Assembly (NCBI GenBank): GCA_023205875.1
Contig: CP060757.1
Location: forward strand, 186,001 to 250,000
Length of the DNA stretch: 64,000 nucleotides
From: Chloropicon primus
Lineage: Eukaryota > Chlorophyta > Chloropicophyceae > Chloropicales > Chloropicaceae
Direction: 5' to 3'
Part shown: positions 9,135-18,775 of the stretch, piece by piece
Layout: every line of letters begins with the position of its first letter
How positions within the stretch are numbered: the stretch's first letter is position 1
The notes under the pieces: model-generated
Seen by the model: the letters and a program-made list of their open reading frames with translations, nothing else
The model's database searches: none
What the model was told of the DNA's origin: nothing
Translations under genes and position numbers: made by a program

Positions 9135-12065
9135 ATGGGTGCGGAAGGGGTAGACGTGATGGACGTGTTCGCGTCACATCACGGGATGGATGCATGCGAG
9201 GACAAGGAGAACCCAGCAGCAGGTTGTCAAGGGATTGGAGGGAAGAGTCCCAGGGGACACAAGAGGAGTTCGTTGGATTGTGTGATGATGGGAGGGATGG
9301 CGAAGTCACCGGCAGGGAAGAGGAAGAAGCCCTTCGAGGTTTTGACGGACTCGGCGCTGAACAGTCCGCGTCCCAAGGCGGAGGCCAGGCAGCTGAAGGC
9401 GCTCAAGCCGGCCTCGGCTCTGGTGGTCGACCAGGAGGTGGACAACGACAACACGACGACGGACTCCATCTCAATTCTGGCGAGCAAGAAGAGCAAGAGG
9501 AGGAAGAGCATGGCGAGGAGGGTGAGCTTCGCTCCGGACCACTCGCTGAACAAGCTCTGCGTGTACGAGAGGGACCAGGACAAGTTCGCAGAGGACCAGG
9601 ACGAGGAGGGAGAAGCGGAGGTCAAGAGCAAGAAGACCAAGGAGGTGTTTGGTTTTGATACCAACAACATGTTCGCTGCGCTCCAGTCGCCTTCGGTGTC
9701 GGAGAGGAGCAACTCGAGCGTCGGCGTGAGCTTGAAGTCCACGGAGACTGTGAACTCCGAGCCCGACCTCGAGGAGGTGGACAGCAAGGTCCAAGCGGCG
9801 AACTCCCCGGCGGTTCCAGACAACGTGCAGAAGCTTGATTCTCTTGACACGGACACTTTTGATGGTGGAATCAAGGTCGTCATGAACTACCAGGACGACG
9901 ACACCGTCGGAATCACGTTCACGGGAGACCTTACTGGGTCCCTTCCCGGCCTGACGGACCTGGTGCAGGACGACGAACTGAACGAAGGTGGAATGACCGG
10001 AATGACCACGGATCCCCTTCCTTCCGAGGGCGGAGACACCATTAACCACACCACCAACCCTCTGCCAACAGATACACTGGATACCGTGCCAGGGGACACG
10101 CTCGATGTGCTTGAGAACGTGAACGAGCAGGAGGGGGGCAACACCACCAACTTGTTCGCCGAGACGATGACAGAGGAGATCGACATGGACGTCACCGGAA
10201 AGCTCCCAAACTTGTCGAGCCTGGTGGACCTGGACGAGGCCCAGGAAGTCGTTGAGGCTGCCGAACCCGAGGAGCTGAAGGATGCTCCCTCAGCCCCTGG
10301 CGATGGACTGGATTCGCCCGAGCTTCTGTCCGCGATCAACAGCCTCAACGAGAACGACGTGACAATGGACCTTACGGAGAACATCACCATGAACCTGCCA
10401 GAGCTTTCCAACCTCGTGCAGGAGGACGAATACCTCAACGAAAATGAAAACCTCGAAAAGGTTGGGGAGGGCTCAGGCACGCCTCTGCACGGGTCCGTGA
10501 GCCCTGATGGCCTGGTTGTCGGCTCCACTACAAAAAAGGAGGCTGAGGACACTACACAACAAGACATGCTCACTTCGGACACTATGTCGCATGACCAGAA
10601 GCAGAGGTGGGGATTCGAGCCTGGAGCAGTTGATACCCTGGAGATGGATTTGACCCAAAACGGAGCCAACTTGATGGGAGACAAGACGTTCCACGCCGTG
10701 TACAGGCACAGCATGGGTGGAAACACTCTGACAAACATGCCCAACATCAACGAAGAGGAGCAGAAGGCTGGTGGTGAGCACGTCGAGGAACAAGAGGACG
10801 GTCATGTCTTGACCTTCAACGAGTTTTTGCAAGAGGCAGATGTTCAATTCCTCGACTTTCTGAGGAGAGGGACGTCCTTCGGTGCAGCAGGACATCTTGA
10901 CAACTTCGAGGAACCCAAAGAGCTGATGGAGTGCATGGAACTTCTGTACTTGACGAGCCCTGAACTTGGCTTCCTAGAGAAGGGCTGTGCGATCCTCCAG
11001 GGCGATGTCCACCAGAGAAAGTTCCAGCTGTTAGACAAAGAGCGACACTTGAACTGCAAAGAGAACCAGCCAGCGATTTTCGACGCCATTCAGGATGCTA
11101 CAGGAGAAAAGCTGGTGAATTTGAAGTTCGATGTGCAGCAGCTGAAGAGGTGCTGCAGACAGCAGACTTCCCAGGCCTGGAAGGAGTGGCGGGCAAAGCT
11201 CGAAGGGAGGGCTCTTGGTGAGATGGAGAAGATCCTCGGAGTCTTGAACCAGGACCTCTCGAACTTGCAAGAGAACAAGAAGCACTTGGAAGACATGTTC
11301 TCCGAGTCCAGGAGCTTGACCGAGCACGTCGACCAGCAAGTCGAGAACATGCTCAAGGAAGCAAATGCTTTGAAGAGCAGCGAGGAAGAGTACACAACCC
11401 TGACGAGAGAGTGTGACGCTGTTCAAGGTCGGTGCGGCCAGCTTGATGAGATGTACAGCGAGTCTACCTCAAAGCTGGAGGGGCTTTCAGGCAAGAAAGA
11501 GTCTCTCATGCGAGAGCTGAAATCCCTTGAGGACCAGATGCAGCAAAAGAAAGCTCAATTGGATGCAAAGGGAGACCCTGACCAGGGCAGCAACAAGCAA
11601 TGCAGCTCATCAAAGGTAGAAGTCAGTGAATTGATGTGTGAGTGGGACATGCTTGTCTCGCTTGCGGGTGGTGAAGCCGCTTTAGAGTCGGTGAAGCAGA
11701 ACATGATGGCAAGTGGCAAGATGCACATGTCGGAGTGGCAGTCTACCCTGAGGCAATCCATCATATCGGACTTCTACAAGAAAGAGATGGAAAGGTGCAT
11801 GCAGAACCACATGGGCAACGTCATTGTGGAGAAGATGGCCGGGGACACGATTCAGATGCACGTCACAGACCCGTCGCAGGGTGCAAAAATCAGCTTGGTT
11901 GTATCCAGCATCTCACAGGGACAGGCTTCCACGCACGTGAACAGAAAGTCCTGCATCGCGCCAGCCGGAGTGGTGGATAAAATTGAAGGGGTCCTTTCAC
12001 AGCAGACAGGTTTCGCTCCCTTGTCTAAGCTGGCGACAAAAGTACTCGATTGCCTCTCGCAGTAA
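9135..12065 (+). CDS. KNL1: KNL1/Spc7/Spc105 outer-kinetochore scaffold
   Basis: A single exon encodes 976 aa. Residues 129-132 are RVSF within KSMARRVSFAPDH, the PP1-docking motif known from KNL1. Next comes a disordered region with four MELT-like sites: a degenerate GDLT near 264, MDVT near 350, MDLT near 411 and MDLT near 502. Three are embedded in a longer module, xDxT-x(6-8)-LPxLxxLV followed by acidic residues. MELT threonines are the MPS1 sites that recruit BUB proteins in known systems. A coiled coil (about 690-800) and a C-terminal globular segment fit the RWD-containing end that binds MIS12. No other protein class combines these parts. Start: ATG at 9135, followed by a DKENP tract. 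Confidence 0.88.
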   Translation: MGAEGVDVMDVFASHHGMDACEDKENPAAGCQGIGGKSPRGHKRSSLDCVMMGGMAKSPAGKRKKPFEVLTDSALNSPRPKAEARQLKALKPASALVVDQEVDNDNTTTDSISILASKKSKRRKSMARRVSFAPDHSLNKLCVYERDQDKFAEDQDEEGEAEVKSKKTKEVFGFDTNNMFAALQSPSVSERSNSSVGVSLKSTETVNSEPDLEEVDSKVQAANSPAVPDNVQKLDSLDTDTFDGGIKVVMNYQDDDTVGITFTGDLTGSLPGLTDLVQDDELNEGGMTGMTTDPLPSEGGDTINHTTNPLPTDTLDTVPGDTLDVLENVNEQEGGNTTNLFAETMTEEIDMDVTGKLPNLSSLVDLDEAQEVVEAAEPEELKDAPSAPGDGLDSPELLSAINSLNENDVTMDLTENITMNLPELSNLVQEDEYLNENENLEKVGEGSGTPLHGSVSPDGLVVGSTTKKEAEDTTQQDMLTSDTMSHDQKQRWGFEPGAVDTLEMDLTQNGANLMGDKTFHAVYRHSMGGNTLTNMPNINEEEQKAGGEHVEEQEDGHVLTFNEFLQEADVQFLDFLRRGTSFGAAGHLDNFEEPKELMECMELLYLTSPELGFLEKGCAILQGDVHQRKFQLLDKERHLNCKENQPAIFDAIQDATGEKLVNLKFDVQQLKRCCRQQTSQAWKEWRAKLEGRALGEMEKILGVLNQDLSNLQENKKHLEDMFSESRSLTEHVDQQVENMLKEANALKSSEEEYTTLTRECDAVQGRCGQLDEMYSESTSKLEGLSGKKESLMRELKSLEDQMQQKKAQLDAKGDPDQGSNKQCSSSKVEVSELMCEWDMLVSLAGGEAALESVKQNMMASGKMHMSEWQSTLRQSIISDFYKKEMERCMQNHMGNVIVEKMAGDTIQMHVTDPSQGAKISLVVSSISQGQASTHVNRKSCIAPAGVVDKIEGVLSQQTGFAPLSKLATKVLDCLSQ

Positions 12066-12108
12066 AAAAAAACTTCTTTGTAAACTGATTTTGTAAACAA
12101 TGATCACT

Positions 12109-13415
12109 TTAGTGATACGTCCCTATCTCATTGATCTGCTGAAGAACGATGACTTTCTCGCTCTTGAACTGCTCGTTATCCCTATTGTTGTGAAAGTTCT
12201 CCAAATAGCTTATCAGCTTCTTGTGGTTCCTACTGAGAATATCGAGAATGCCCTGCGTCTTGTCAGGGTTGGCCACAAACACCTTGAAGACGTGAAAGGC
12301 TTCGTATTGGATCGAAGGAGCCTTGTCTCTCAGCAAGTTCATCATCAGCATCAGGTTCTTCGGATCGTTGATGTACTTGAGCATGCTTCCCTGCAAGTGT
12401 TCCAGGAGCAACTTCCCAAGAAGCCCCAAACCCAGTTTCTTCGTCATGTACGCCTCACTCATTAACAGCTTCGTGTACTCCTCAATGACCCTATCATACT
12501 TATCTACCAGAAGCTGCGAGGTCACCTCGTTATGCTTCAGCAGCAACTCTCTCAGAGTGTCGAACACGTCACTCTGCACGGAGAACTCGGCGCACTCGGC
12601 GTACTCGAACAAATTCCACAAAACCCTTCCGGGCTCTAAAACCATTATCTTACACAGCTCCACGCTCCTGCTGCATTCCCTGTTCCAGCCAAGCAAGCGA
12701 GCAAGGAAAGAGCGAAAAGTGTCAGGGACTAGAAAACCTTGCGGCGACCCCCGCGTGACTCTCACCTTAGAATGTTGCCGCAGTGAAGCGCGGTACTATC
12801 GTCCTGGAAACCTGCGCTCAGTATGTCGAAAATGTCCTGGTTCTCCTTCAGGTACTCGACGCCTGGCCTCGTCAAAGAGTCGGCTGAGGTGTAGGCCACG
12901 GCGGTATTGATGCAAGTCGTAATGTCCTTGCAAACCTCCAGGTTCAACTGCGTCAGTGCCAAACACAAGCCCTTTATCAGACCCTGGTTGCACATCTCCT
13001 CCACAGCAGCCGCGCAGTCCTTCGGGTACGATGCTCCGGCACCCTCCGCGCTCGTACTCGCCGCACCGCTCCCTTTCGCCCGTCCGTTCCCATCCTTGTC
13101 GCCCTCCTTGTCCCCCGACGCCACCTTGGCGTCAATACTTTCGTCGCCCAAGAGCATCTTCCTCAGTTGGCCCAAGTGTTTCGCTGCTTTGTGCGTCGAC
13201 ACATCCCCTCCTGGACTCTTCCCTGACAAAACTTTCGGCTTCACGAACGCAAGCTTCTTCGAAGCCTTTCCCCCTTGACCTTCCCTCGCCGTCGTCGCCG
13301 TCGCCGTCGTCGTCGTCGTTGCGAGATCGATCCCTTCGATCCCTCGGAGGTCCGTCCATATCTGCTTCACGAGCTCAGGCGGCGTCCGCGTTTTGTGTTT
13401 GAAAAGAAACGCCAT
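12109..13415 (-). CDS. MO25: MO25/CAB39 scaffold protein with a long insert
   Basis: Exons 13415-12766 and 12679-12109 give 406 aa. The donor is CTAAG|GTGAGAG and the acceptor GAACAG|GGAATGC; the join rebuilds the conserved helix HCGNILR-ECSRSVEL. I start at MAFLFKHKTRTPPELVKQ, which matches the family N-terminus; the frame stays open 20 codons further up. The C-terminal half is highly conserved: LKLMMNLLRDKxP, QYEAFHVFKVFVANPDKTQ. MO25 proteins are about 340 aa; here a lysine-, glycine- and alanine-rich insert of roughly 80 residues sits near residues 50-130. Known role: scaffold that activates STE20-type kinases, including the LKB1-STRAD complex. Its stop lies 43 bp from the convergent KNL1 stop. 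Confidence 0.92.
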
Positions 13416-13870
13416 GATGGAAAGACACGATGGAAGACAAGACCTTCTCTTCGAGGTCCGCACGTCCTCGACCAATACCTCCCGCGGCCCGTACGCTTGC
13501 GCACCTTACCCCCTCAAGTGCCCTCTCTCGCCGTTGTGCCCTTCGCTGTGAAACTGAAACCTCACAAGAGAGAGAACCAGGAGAGAGAGAGAGAACCAGG
13601 AGAGAGAGAGGGAGGAAAGGTGGGAGGAGGATGCCATGGATGCCATGGATGGAAGAGAGGTATATTTTGTCTCTCTATCGATCGGGAGAGGCCCTTCGTT
13701 TTCGTTTTCGATAAAGTGTAATCGAAAGAATCACAAGCTGTTGTTAGTTTCAAAAAAAAGCGGGGCTGGGTGTGATAATGTTACAAAAATAAACGGAGAA
13801 GGTGCTTGTCCACAAAGATAGGCACGTGCCGGCGACAAGACTTCTCCTCGCCAACGCAAGTCTCGGCTTC
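13416..13870. other. Spacer upstream of MO25 with a near-match to the promoter element
   Basis: This stretch separates the MO25 start from the 3' end of the DUF1640 gene. It includes an imperfect GAGAGAGAACCAG repeat at about 13567-13605. A minus-oriented TTTTCGA...TCGAAAG pair lies near 13714-13737, with 10 rather than 12 bases between the halves. It is a degenerate candidate for the bipartite element, about 300 bp before the MO25 ATG. No gene is seen. Confidence 0.4.
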
Positions 13871-14812
13871 CTAGACCAAAAATCGAAGGATACCCAGCGT
13901 CACCGCACCAGCCGACACGAGAAGACCGATGCTGTACTTGATCAGCTCGTTCTTGTTTGCCTCGATGCCCGTCCTTATGTTGTTCAAGTCCTTGTGGAGC
14001 TGAGTCTCTATCGTTTGGACGTTGTGGCTCATGGCCTGAAGCTCGTCCCGAAGCCTTCCTTTCTCGAGGTTCAGGTCAAGCCTTTGAGAGGAGATCAGCT
14101 TGTCAAGCTCTGTCGACGCGAAGGATGAGGAAAGCAGTTTGGCCGTCGTGGTCAGCGGTCGCCCTCCCGCACCGGTGCGAGCGCAAGCAGAAAAACTCTC
14201 ACGTTTTCCACTCACCATATCTAATTTCTGTCCTCAGCTTCGACAGCTCGTCCTTGGCCCCCTCAATTTCTTTCTGCAGGCTGTCCAGCTGCAGCTCTTG
14301 CGTCTTGAGGATCTCGCTCTTGAAGCCCTTCATCTCGTCCCCCAACTGTCCGCTGAGCTTCTCCAGGTACGCCTGCGCAGGCGGGAGATTGCGCGCGAGT
14401 CAGGTACGCCGGCGCGCAGAAGCAGTGGAGGAACACAGCAGCAAAGTGAAAGAGACTGAGGATAACAACTCACCTGGCTCGCGAACTTGGCGGAGAATTG
14501 GTTGGATGTCTGAAGTATGAGCTTCGTGATGTGGCGAGTCAGCTCGTCCGCCTCCGCACGCTTCATCCCTGACCTCTCGAACCCTCTCATCACCTCCAGC
14601 GTGTCTATCAAGAGCCCTTCCTCCACGGCCTCCTTGCTGCTCGAGGAGTACCCCACTTTGCTCTGGCACCCCGAGACCGAGTCCAACCCTCCAGGGAAGC
14701 GTAAGCTCGACAGGACTCCGAACTTGCTCTGCAGAGGCGAACCTAACCTCAGAGACCTCACCTGCCTCCTCAGAAGGTTCCCCGCCTCACCACTCATCAC
14801 CTGCCTCCACAT
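13871..14812 (-). CDS. DUF1640 mitochondrial inner-membrane protein, MCUR1/CCDC90-like
   Basis: Exons 14812-14474, 14372-14216 and 14109-13871 give 244 aa. Phases 0 and 1 join cleanly and rebuild the family core RYELDKLISSQRLDLNLEKG across the second junction. Order: a basic, likely mitochondrial N-terminus; a helical region with LIDTLEVMRGFERSG and ADELTRHITKLI; a long coiled coil; and one C-terminal membrane helix (IKYSIGLLVSAGAVTLGILRFLV begins about 25 residues from the end). This matches MCUR1/CCDC90B and yeast FMP32-type proteins, linked to mitochondrial calcium uptake and respiratory assembly. An upstream in-frame ATG at 14971 lies across the promoter element, so I use 14812. Confidence 0.88.
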
Positions 14813-15509
14813 GCCAACCCCCTTTCCCTCCCTCCCTCTCCCTCTGCTCCCTCTCTGTCTCCTCACCTCAAGCTTGTCCCTACCCTGCACGCCACTCTGC
14901 ACGCCCCTTCTCCCAACACGAGCCCTCAAATCCGTCAACCAAGGTATCAATGGAAAGCTCGCGAAACGCACTTTCGCGTGGATAACCTTTACCTCTCCCC
15001 TTCGGTCCTCTCACTCGTCCACGAGCTCACGACGTCTCTCCGCGCGCCCTGTTCTCGTCGCCCTCGAACGACCTTCTCTGTCGCTTAGTGAGAAGATTGA
15101 TTGCTCGTGAGGGAAGTGGAGGAGTGGACCGCAATCAGCGAGGATTTTAGCAACGAGGACGGGAGAGATAGCGCGCGTCAAGGGTACCACGCAAAATTTC
15201 GTCTCGCGAGCTTTCCATTGGTACCTTGGTTGAAGGCAACGGCAAAGGATTGACCCGAGGGGACGCCATCTGAGCGAGATTGGTTGATTGCTCGTGAGGG
15301 AAGTGGAGGAGTGGACCGCAATCAGCGAGGATTTTAGCAACGAGGACGGGAGAGGAGGGAAGAGGAGGACCGTCAGGCGGAAGATTCATCTCGCGATCTT
15401 TCCATTGGTGCCTTGGTTGAAGGCATCGAACAAGAAACAGATTGGTAGTGGAGGGTTCAGCAGCAGCATCCAGCATCCAGCAGGGAGAGAGAGAGAGAGA
15501 GAGAGAGAG
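14813..15509. promoter_or_regulatory. Divergent spacer DUF1640/MAGO with elements in both directions
   Basis: A minus-oriented element at 14932-14957 faces the DUF1640 gene. Plus-oriented elements at 15211-15236 and 15398-15423 face MAGO. All keep exactly 12 bases between the halves (CTTTCCA and TTGAAGG for the plus copies), and TCGCGA lies just outside the CTTTC half in each. The two plus copies are part of a tandem duplication with a 187-bp offset: about 70 bp beginning TTGATTGCTCGTGAGGGAAG at 15097 recur at 15284. A GA microsatellite at 15484-15510 precedes the MAGO ATG. Confidence 0.7.
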
Positions 15510-16206
15510 ATGGGGGGGTTTTCCTTGAGGTACTACAGCGGACAGGATGGTCGGTTCGGACACGAGTACGTTGGTAAGTGTGGAGAAGTGCGCGAGTGAG
15601 AGAGAGATGGTCTCGTGAACGAAAGCAAGGAGGCGATGGTTGCTGACTGTTCCGACAACGCCTTGCCTTGCTCTGTTCTGTCCATTCCATCCACGACAGA
15701 GTTCGAGATCAGCACGAACGGAAGGCTTCGGTACGTGAATAGCACAAACTGTAAGTCTGGATTGAATCAAAGAGAGAGAGAGAGAGAGAGAGAACGAAGT
15801 CATACCTGACACAACATTCTCCTCCCCCTTTCCTTTGTTGTTGACTTGACTTGCCTTGCCTCTTTGCCAATGCCGCGCAGACAAAGGGGAGAGGGACATC
15901 AGGAAGGAGTTCTGCGTTACGACACAAGTCTTGCAGGAGATGGAGCGAATCGTCAGGGACAGTCAGATCCTGCGGGAGGAGGACAAGGACTGGCCCCAGC
16001 CCAACCGAGACGGGAAGCAGAACCTCGAGATTCACGTTGAAGGGAAACGATATTGCTATGTGACCTGCAAGCTTGGAACGCTGTCCGAAGTTGAGAAGTG
16101 CAGCAAGGATCCAGAGGCCTTGAAGGCGTTCTATTACCTCGTCCAGGATTTGAAGAGCATGGTGTTATCCCTGATCAACGTGCACTTCAAAGTGAAACCG
16201 ATTTGA
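15510..16206 (+). CDS. MAGO: Mago nashi, exon-junction-complex core subunit
   Basis: Exons 15510-15573, 15700-15750 and 15881-16206 give 146 aa, the same length as animal and plant Mago. Both joins are clean (GTAAGT donors, CAG acceptors) and rebuild HEYVEFEISTNG and NSTNYKGERDI. The sequence is family-typical end to end: FSLRYYSGQDGRFGHEY, LQEMERIVRDSQILREED, and VHFKVKPI at the C-terminus. Mago pairs with Y14/RBM8A and locks eIF4AIII onto RNA upstream of exon junctions. Its presence fits a spliceosome still used on many genes here. Two tandem promoter elements lie upstream. Confidence 0.97.
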
Positions 16207-16365
16207 GGGTGGCGTAGAGCGGCGAGGACCGAGAGGACGGGGACGGTCCGCACGTTCACCGTGACGCGTTTTGAAAAAGATGGTGTATTATGTATTGTAC
16301 AAAGAAGAAACGAAGGACACTTTCTCGCTTGACCTCTCTCCGGACGACGTGCCCCCGGGGGGAGG

Positions 16366-16781
16366 CTAGAACCTAGACAGGTGGGAGAACGAGTACCCCT
16401 TGATGGCAACCAGAGGCGGAACAGGCAAGGGGGGAGCTTTAGTACACAACAGGGTCCAGGGAAGGAACAAGACTATTTGCGGGAGGCGTCGAAAAACAGG
16501 GAGGGGGTCTTCTTTCTTACCTGCTTCTTTCTCACGCTAAGGTACACGATCCTCGAGTGGTACGCTCCCGGGATGACAAGTATGGCGCCCAAAACCAGGC
16601 TGCCCAGCCAGTGGCTTTGTCTCTCGTCCTTGAGGAGAAGAACGAAACCAGTTACGAGCAGCCCTAGACCGAAGAACAAGAGCCAAAACGACAGCAAGAT
16701 CTGCTTGTAGTAACTTTGTTTGCAGCCAAATACAGGTCATGTCAGTCGACATCCGTGCCTGTCCATCCTCTCACTCGAATT

Positions 16782-16817
<36 letters not shown>

Positions 16818-17050
16818 TCTGTCCCTCTCTTTCTTTCGGGTACCTGTCCATTCTCTCACTCGGATCACGCACTCTCTCTCCCTCTCTCTCTTTCTGTCCC
16901 TCTCTTTCTTTCGGGTACTTACTGTCTCAAAGGCTTTTCGAAGACCACTTCCCTCTGCAACAGCGTTGGCTCGTTCAGCGTCTCCAAGCTCGGCCTCCTC
17001 GAAGAGTTCAGCTTCGACTCGAGGACCACGTCCTTCATGTCCTCGTCCAT
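16366..17050 (-). CDS. TMEM230: TMEM230 small two-helix membrane protein
   Basis: Exons 17050-16923, 16713-16521 and 16398-16366 give 117 aa, close to the 120 aa of animal TMEM230. The joins keep phase (2, then 0) and rebuild LRHYYKQILLSFW and YLSVRKKQ-GYSF. Two hydrophobic helices flank a short basic loop, followed by the family segment PGAYHSRIVYLSV and the GYSF motif; the tail is HLSRF. Intron 1 (210 nt) carries a (CA)n tract at about 16789-16816. Family members act in secretory and recycling vesicle traffic. The middle exon alone is a partial frame that misses both ends. Confidence 0.88.
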
Positions 17051-17396
17051 CACGCCCTGCTCTCTTCCTCTCTCTCTCTGTCCCCTCTTCTCGATGACCT
17101 CTTCTCGTGGTCGTCAAATCCTCACCAGAGCGTCGTTTCTTTCCACAAGAGGCTCTGCCAAAAGGAAAAGAGACGATCTTTCAGCTTATTTCCCGTCTCT
17201 TGCCTCTGCCTCCTGTCTTGGCGTCTCAAACCCCGCCGCACCTCCGCTGTCCTCGTCTCCCCTCCAATCCTCTGCACAAAACCATTGGACAGCGAAAGGA
17301 CCTCGCCGTACACCCAATAATAGACTCAATCGTAACGGCTGAGCTGAGGGTAACGGTTTTCGAAAACCCTTTCGCTTTCGGGGCAGATCGCGAACG
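17051..17396. promoter_or_regulatory. Divergent spacer TMEM230/p24 with elements in both directions
   Basis: A minus-oriented element at 17139-17164 (CTTTCCA, 12 bases, CCAAAAG as read on the plus strand) lies 89 bp before the TMEM230 ATG. It is accompanied on the gene side by CTCACCAGAGCG at 17121-17132, a box shared with the PIG-C/SNU23 spacer. A weaker plus-oriented copy, CTTTCGC-N12-TCGCGAA at 17369-17394, ends three bases before the p24 ATG. Confidence 0.5.
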
Positions 17397-18197
17397 ATGG
17401 AGAAGGGACGGCGACTCGTGAGGACGGGGAGGAGGCAGGGAGGCGGGATGGTTGCGGCATCGTCGTCGTCGTCGTCGTCGTTTACGCCACTGTTGCCTCG
17501 TTGTCGGCTTGCGTGGTCCGTGGTCTTTGGATTTTTCTTCTTCTTCTTCTCCGCGAGGTTTGCGGGTGTAGAGGGGATGTCGTTCGACATGCAGTACCAG
17601 ACCAAGTGCTTGTTCCAGGACATCGAGAACGGGCAGGCGTCGACGATCGAGTGGAGGTCGATCAGCAAGAGCAGCAGCGACCGGCACATGAGGGAGCACT
17701 CGAACGTTTTCTCCGAGGAGGACGCCGACGAGGTCCCCCTGAACGTCGTGGTGACCTCCCCGGTGCCTCGCTCGAAGCCTCTGGAGAACTTCTTGAACCA
17801 GGCGGGGGGCAAGGTTTACATCAATGCCGACCACGGCGAGGCGGAGGGGTCCTACAAGATCTGCTTCACCGCGAAAGACACCGCCACGGCCCAGGACGTG
17901 AAGCTTTTGGTGGATTGGCGCGTGGGCGCGCTCGCCCAGGACTGGGAGGTCCTCGCCAAGAAGGAGCACATCGATCACATCTCCGTGGAGCTCAAAAAGT
18001 ACGAGGACCTGGTCAAGGAAATGAGGCAGGAGATGCTCCACATGAAAAAGGTGGACAAGGTTGGGTACCAAACCAGGGAGACCGCGCACAAGAGGGTAGA
18101 ATTCTACAGTTTTTTTGCGATGATCGTCTGCATCGGCTTCACCGTTGGGCAGTACTTCTTCTTGAAAAAGTTCTTCAAGAACAAAAAGCTGTTGTGA
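17397..18197 (+). CDS. TMED: p24/TMED (emp24/gp25L) cargo receptor
   Basis: A single exon encodes 266 aa. The leader is long: basic and serine-rich residues come before the hydrophobic signal segment near 40-55 (VVFGFFFFFFSARF), so the true start may be the internal ATG that begins MVAASSSS. A GOLD domain follows (VYINADHGEAEGSYKICFTA), then a coiled coil (ELKKYEDLVKEMRQEMLHMKK), one membrane helix, and the short tail LKKFFKNKKLL, with the FF and KK signals that bind COPII and COPI in known p24 proteins. Role: cargo receptor cycling between ER and Golgi. p24 proteins help export GPI-anchored proteins, and the GPI enzyme PIG-C is encoded nearby. Confidence 0.9.
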   Translation: MEKGRRLVRTGRRQGGGMVAASSSSSSSFTPLLPRCRLAWSVVFGFFFFFFSARFAGVEGMSFDMQYQTKCLFQDIENGQASTIEWRSISKSSSDRHMREHSNVFSEEDADEVPLNVVVTSPVPRSKPLENFLNQAGGKVYINADHGEAEGSYKICFTAKDTATAQDVKLLVDWRVGALAQDWEVLAKKEHIDHISVELKKYEDLVKEMRQEMLHMKKVDKVGYQTRETAHKRVEFYSFFAMIVCIGFTVGQYFFLKKFFKNKKLL

Positions 18198-18775
18198 TCT
18201 CGCGCGGGGGTGCATGGAAAGCAAAAGAAGCTTTTGCCCGGGGACTCTAAAATGTTTGTTTTTTTTCTCGTCGTAGCAACTGCAAACAACCACAAATACC
18301 GATACACCTTTTTCGGCGATACCAGTCGGAGCCCGAAACTTTCGCGAGGCGTGGTTTCCGCACTGCTCTTCAACAAAAGTCTTTATTCCGTTCTTCACGC
18401 CTTCCAACCTCCGTTCTCTCTCTCTCTCTCTCCTGACACGGAAACTTTCGCATCGATCATCGATGCAGCGCCGCGTTTGAGCTCTTGTCACACACAGACA
18501 GAGCAGCAGCAGAGGCAGAGAGAGAGAGAGAGAGAGAGAGCAGATCAAGACAAGTCCAAGCCTACGGAATTGTCTTCTTCCGCATCCAATACTCAGCAGA
18601 GGTGTTATACTCTCCATGCCCTCCCCCTTCCCCCTCTCTTGGATCGGATCTTTCGTCCGAGCCGCGTTTGAATTTTCTTGATGACAGAGAGGGCGAGTGA
18701 AGGGATCGAGCGTCGTTGTCGTCCAGCCATGGTAAAGGACAACAGCAAGATAGACTCGACCACCACCACCTAACG
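18198..18775. promoter_or_regulatory. Spacer upstream of the vWA gene with two related elements
   Basis: A plus-oriented element at 18650-18675 (CTTTCGT, 12 bases, TGAATTT) ends 100 bp before the ATG of the vWA gene. A related but expanded copy begins with CTTTCGC at 18445 and contains ATCGATCATCGATG. GCCGCGTTTGA occurs in both (18470 and 18661), an offset of 191 bp. A GA tract lies at 18518-18540. The first 150 bp are AT-rich 3' flank of the p24 gene. Confidence 0.45.

Noticed and set aside
8473-9309. Frames through the CTCTGGTCTCCTGTC minisatellite on both strands
   Set aside because: Their open length follows from the repeat unit containing no stop; no unique sequence supports them.
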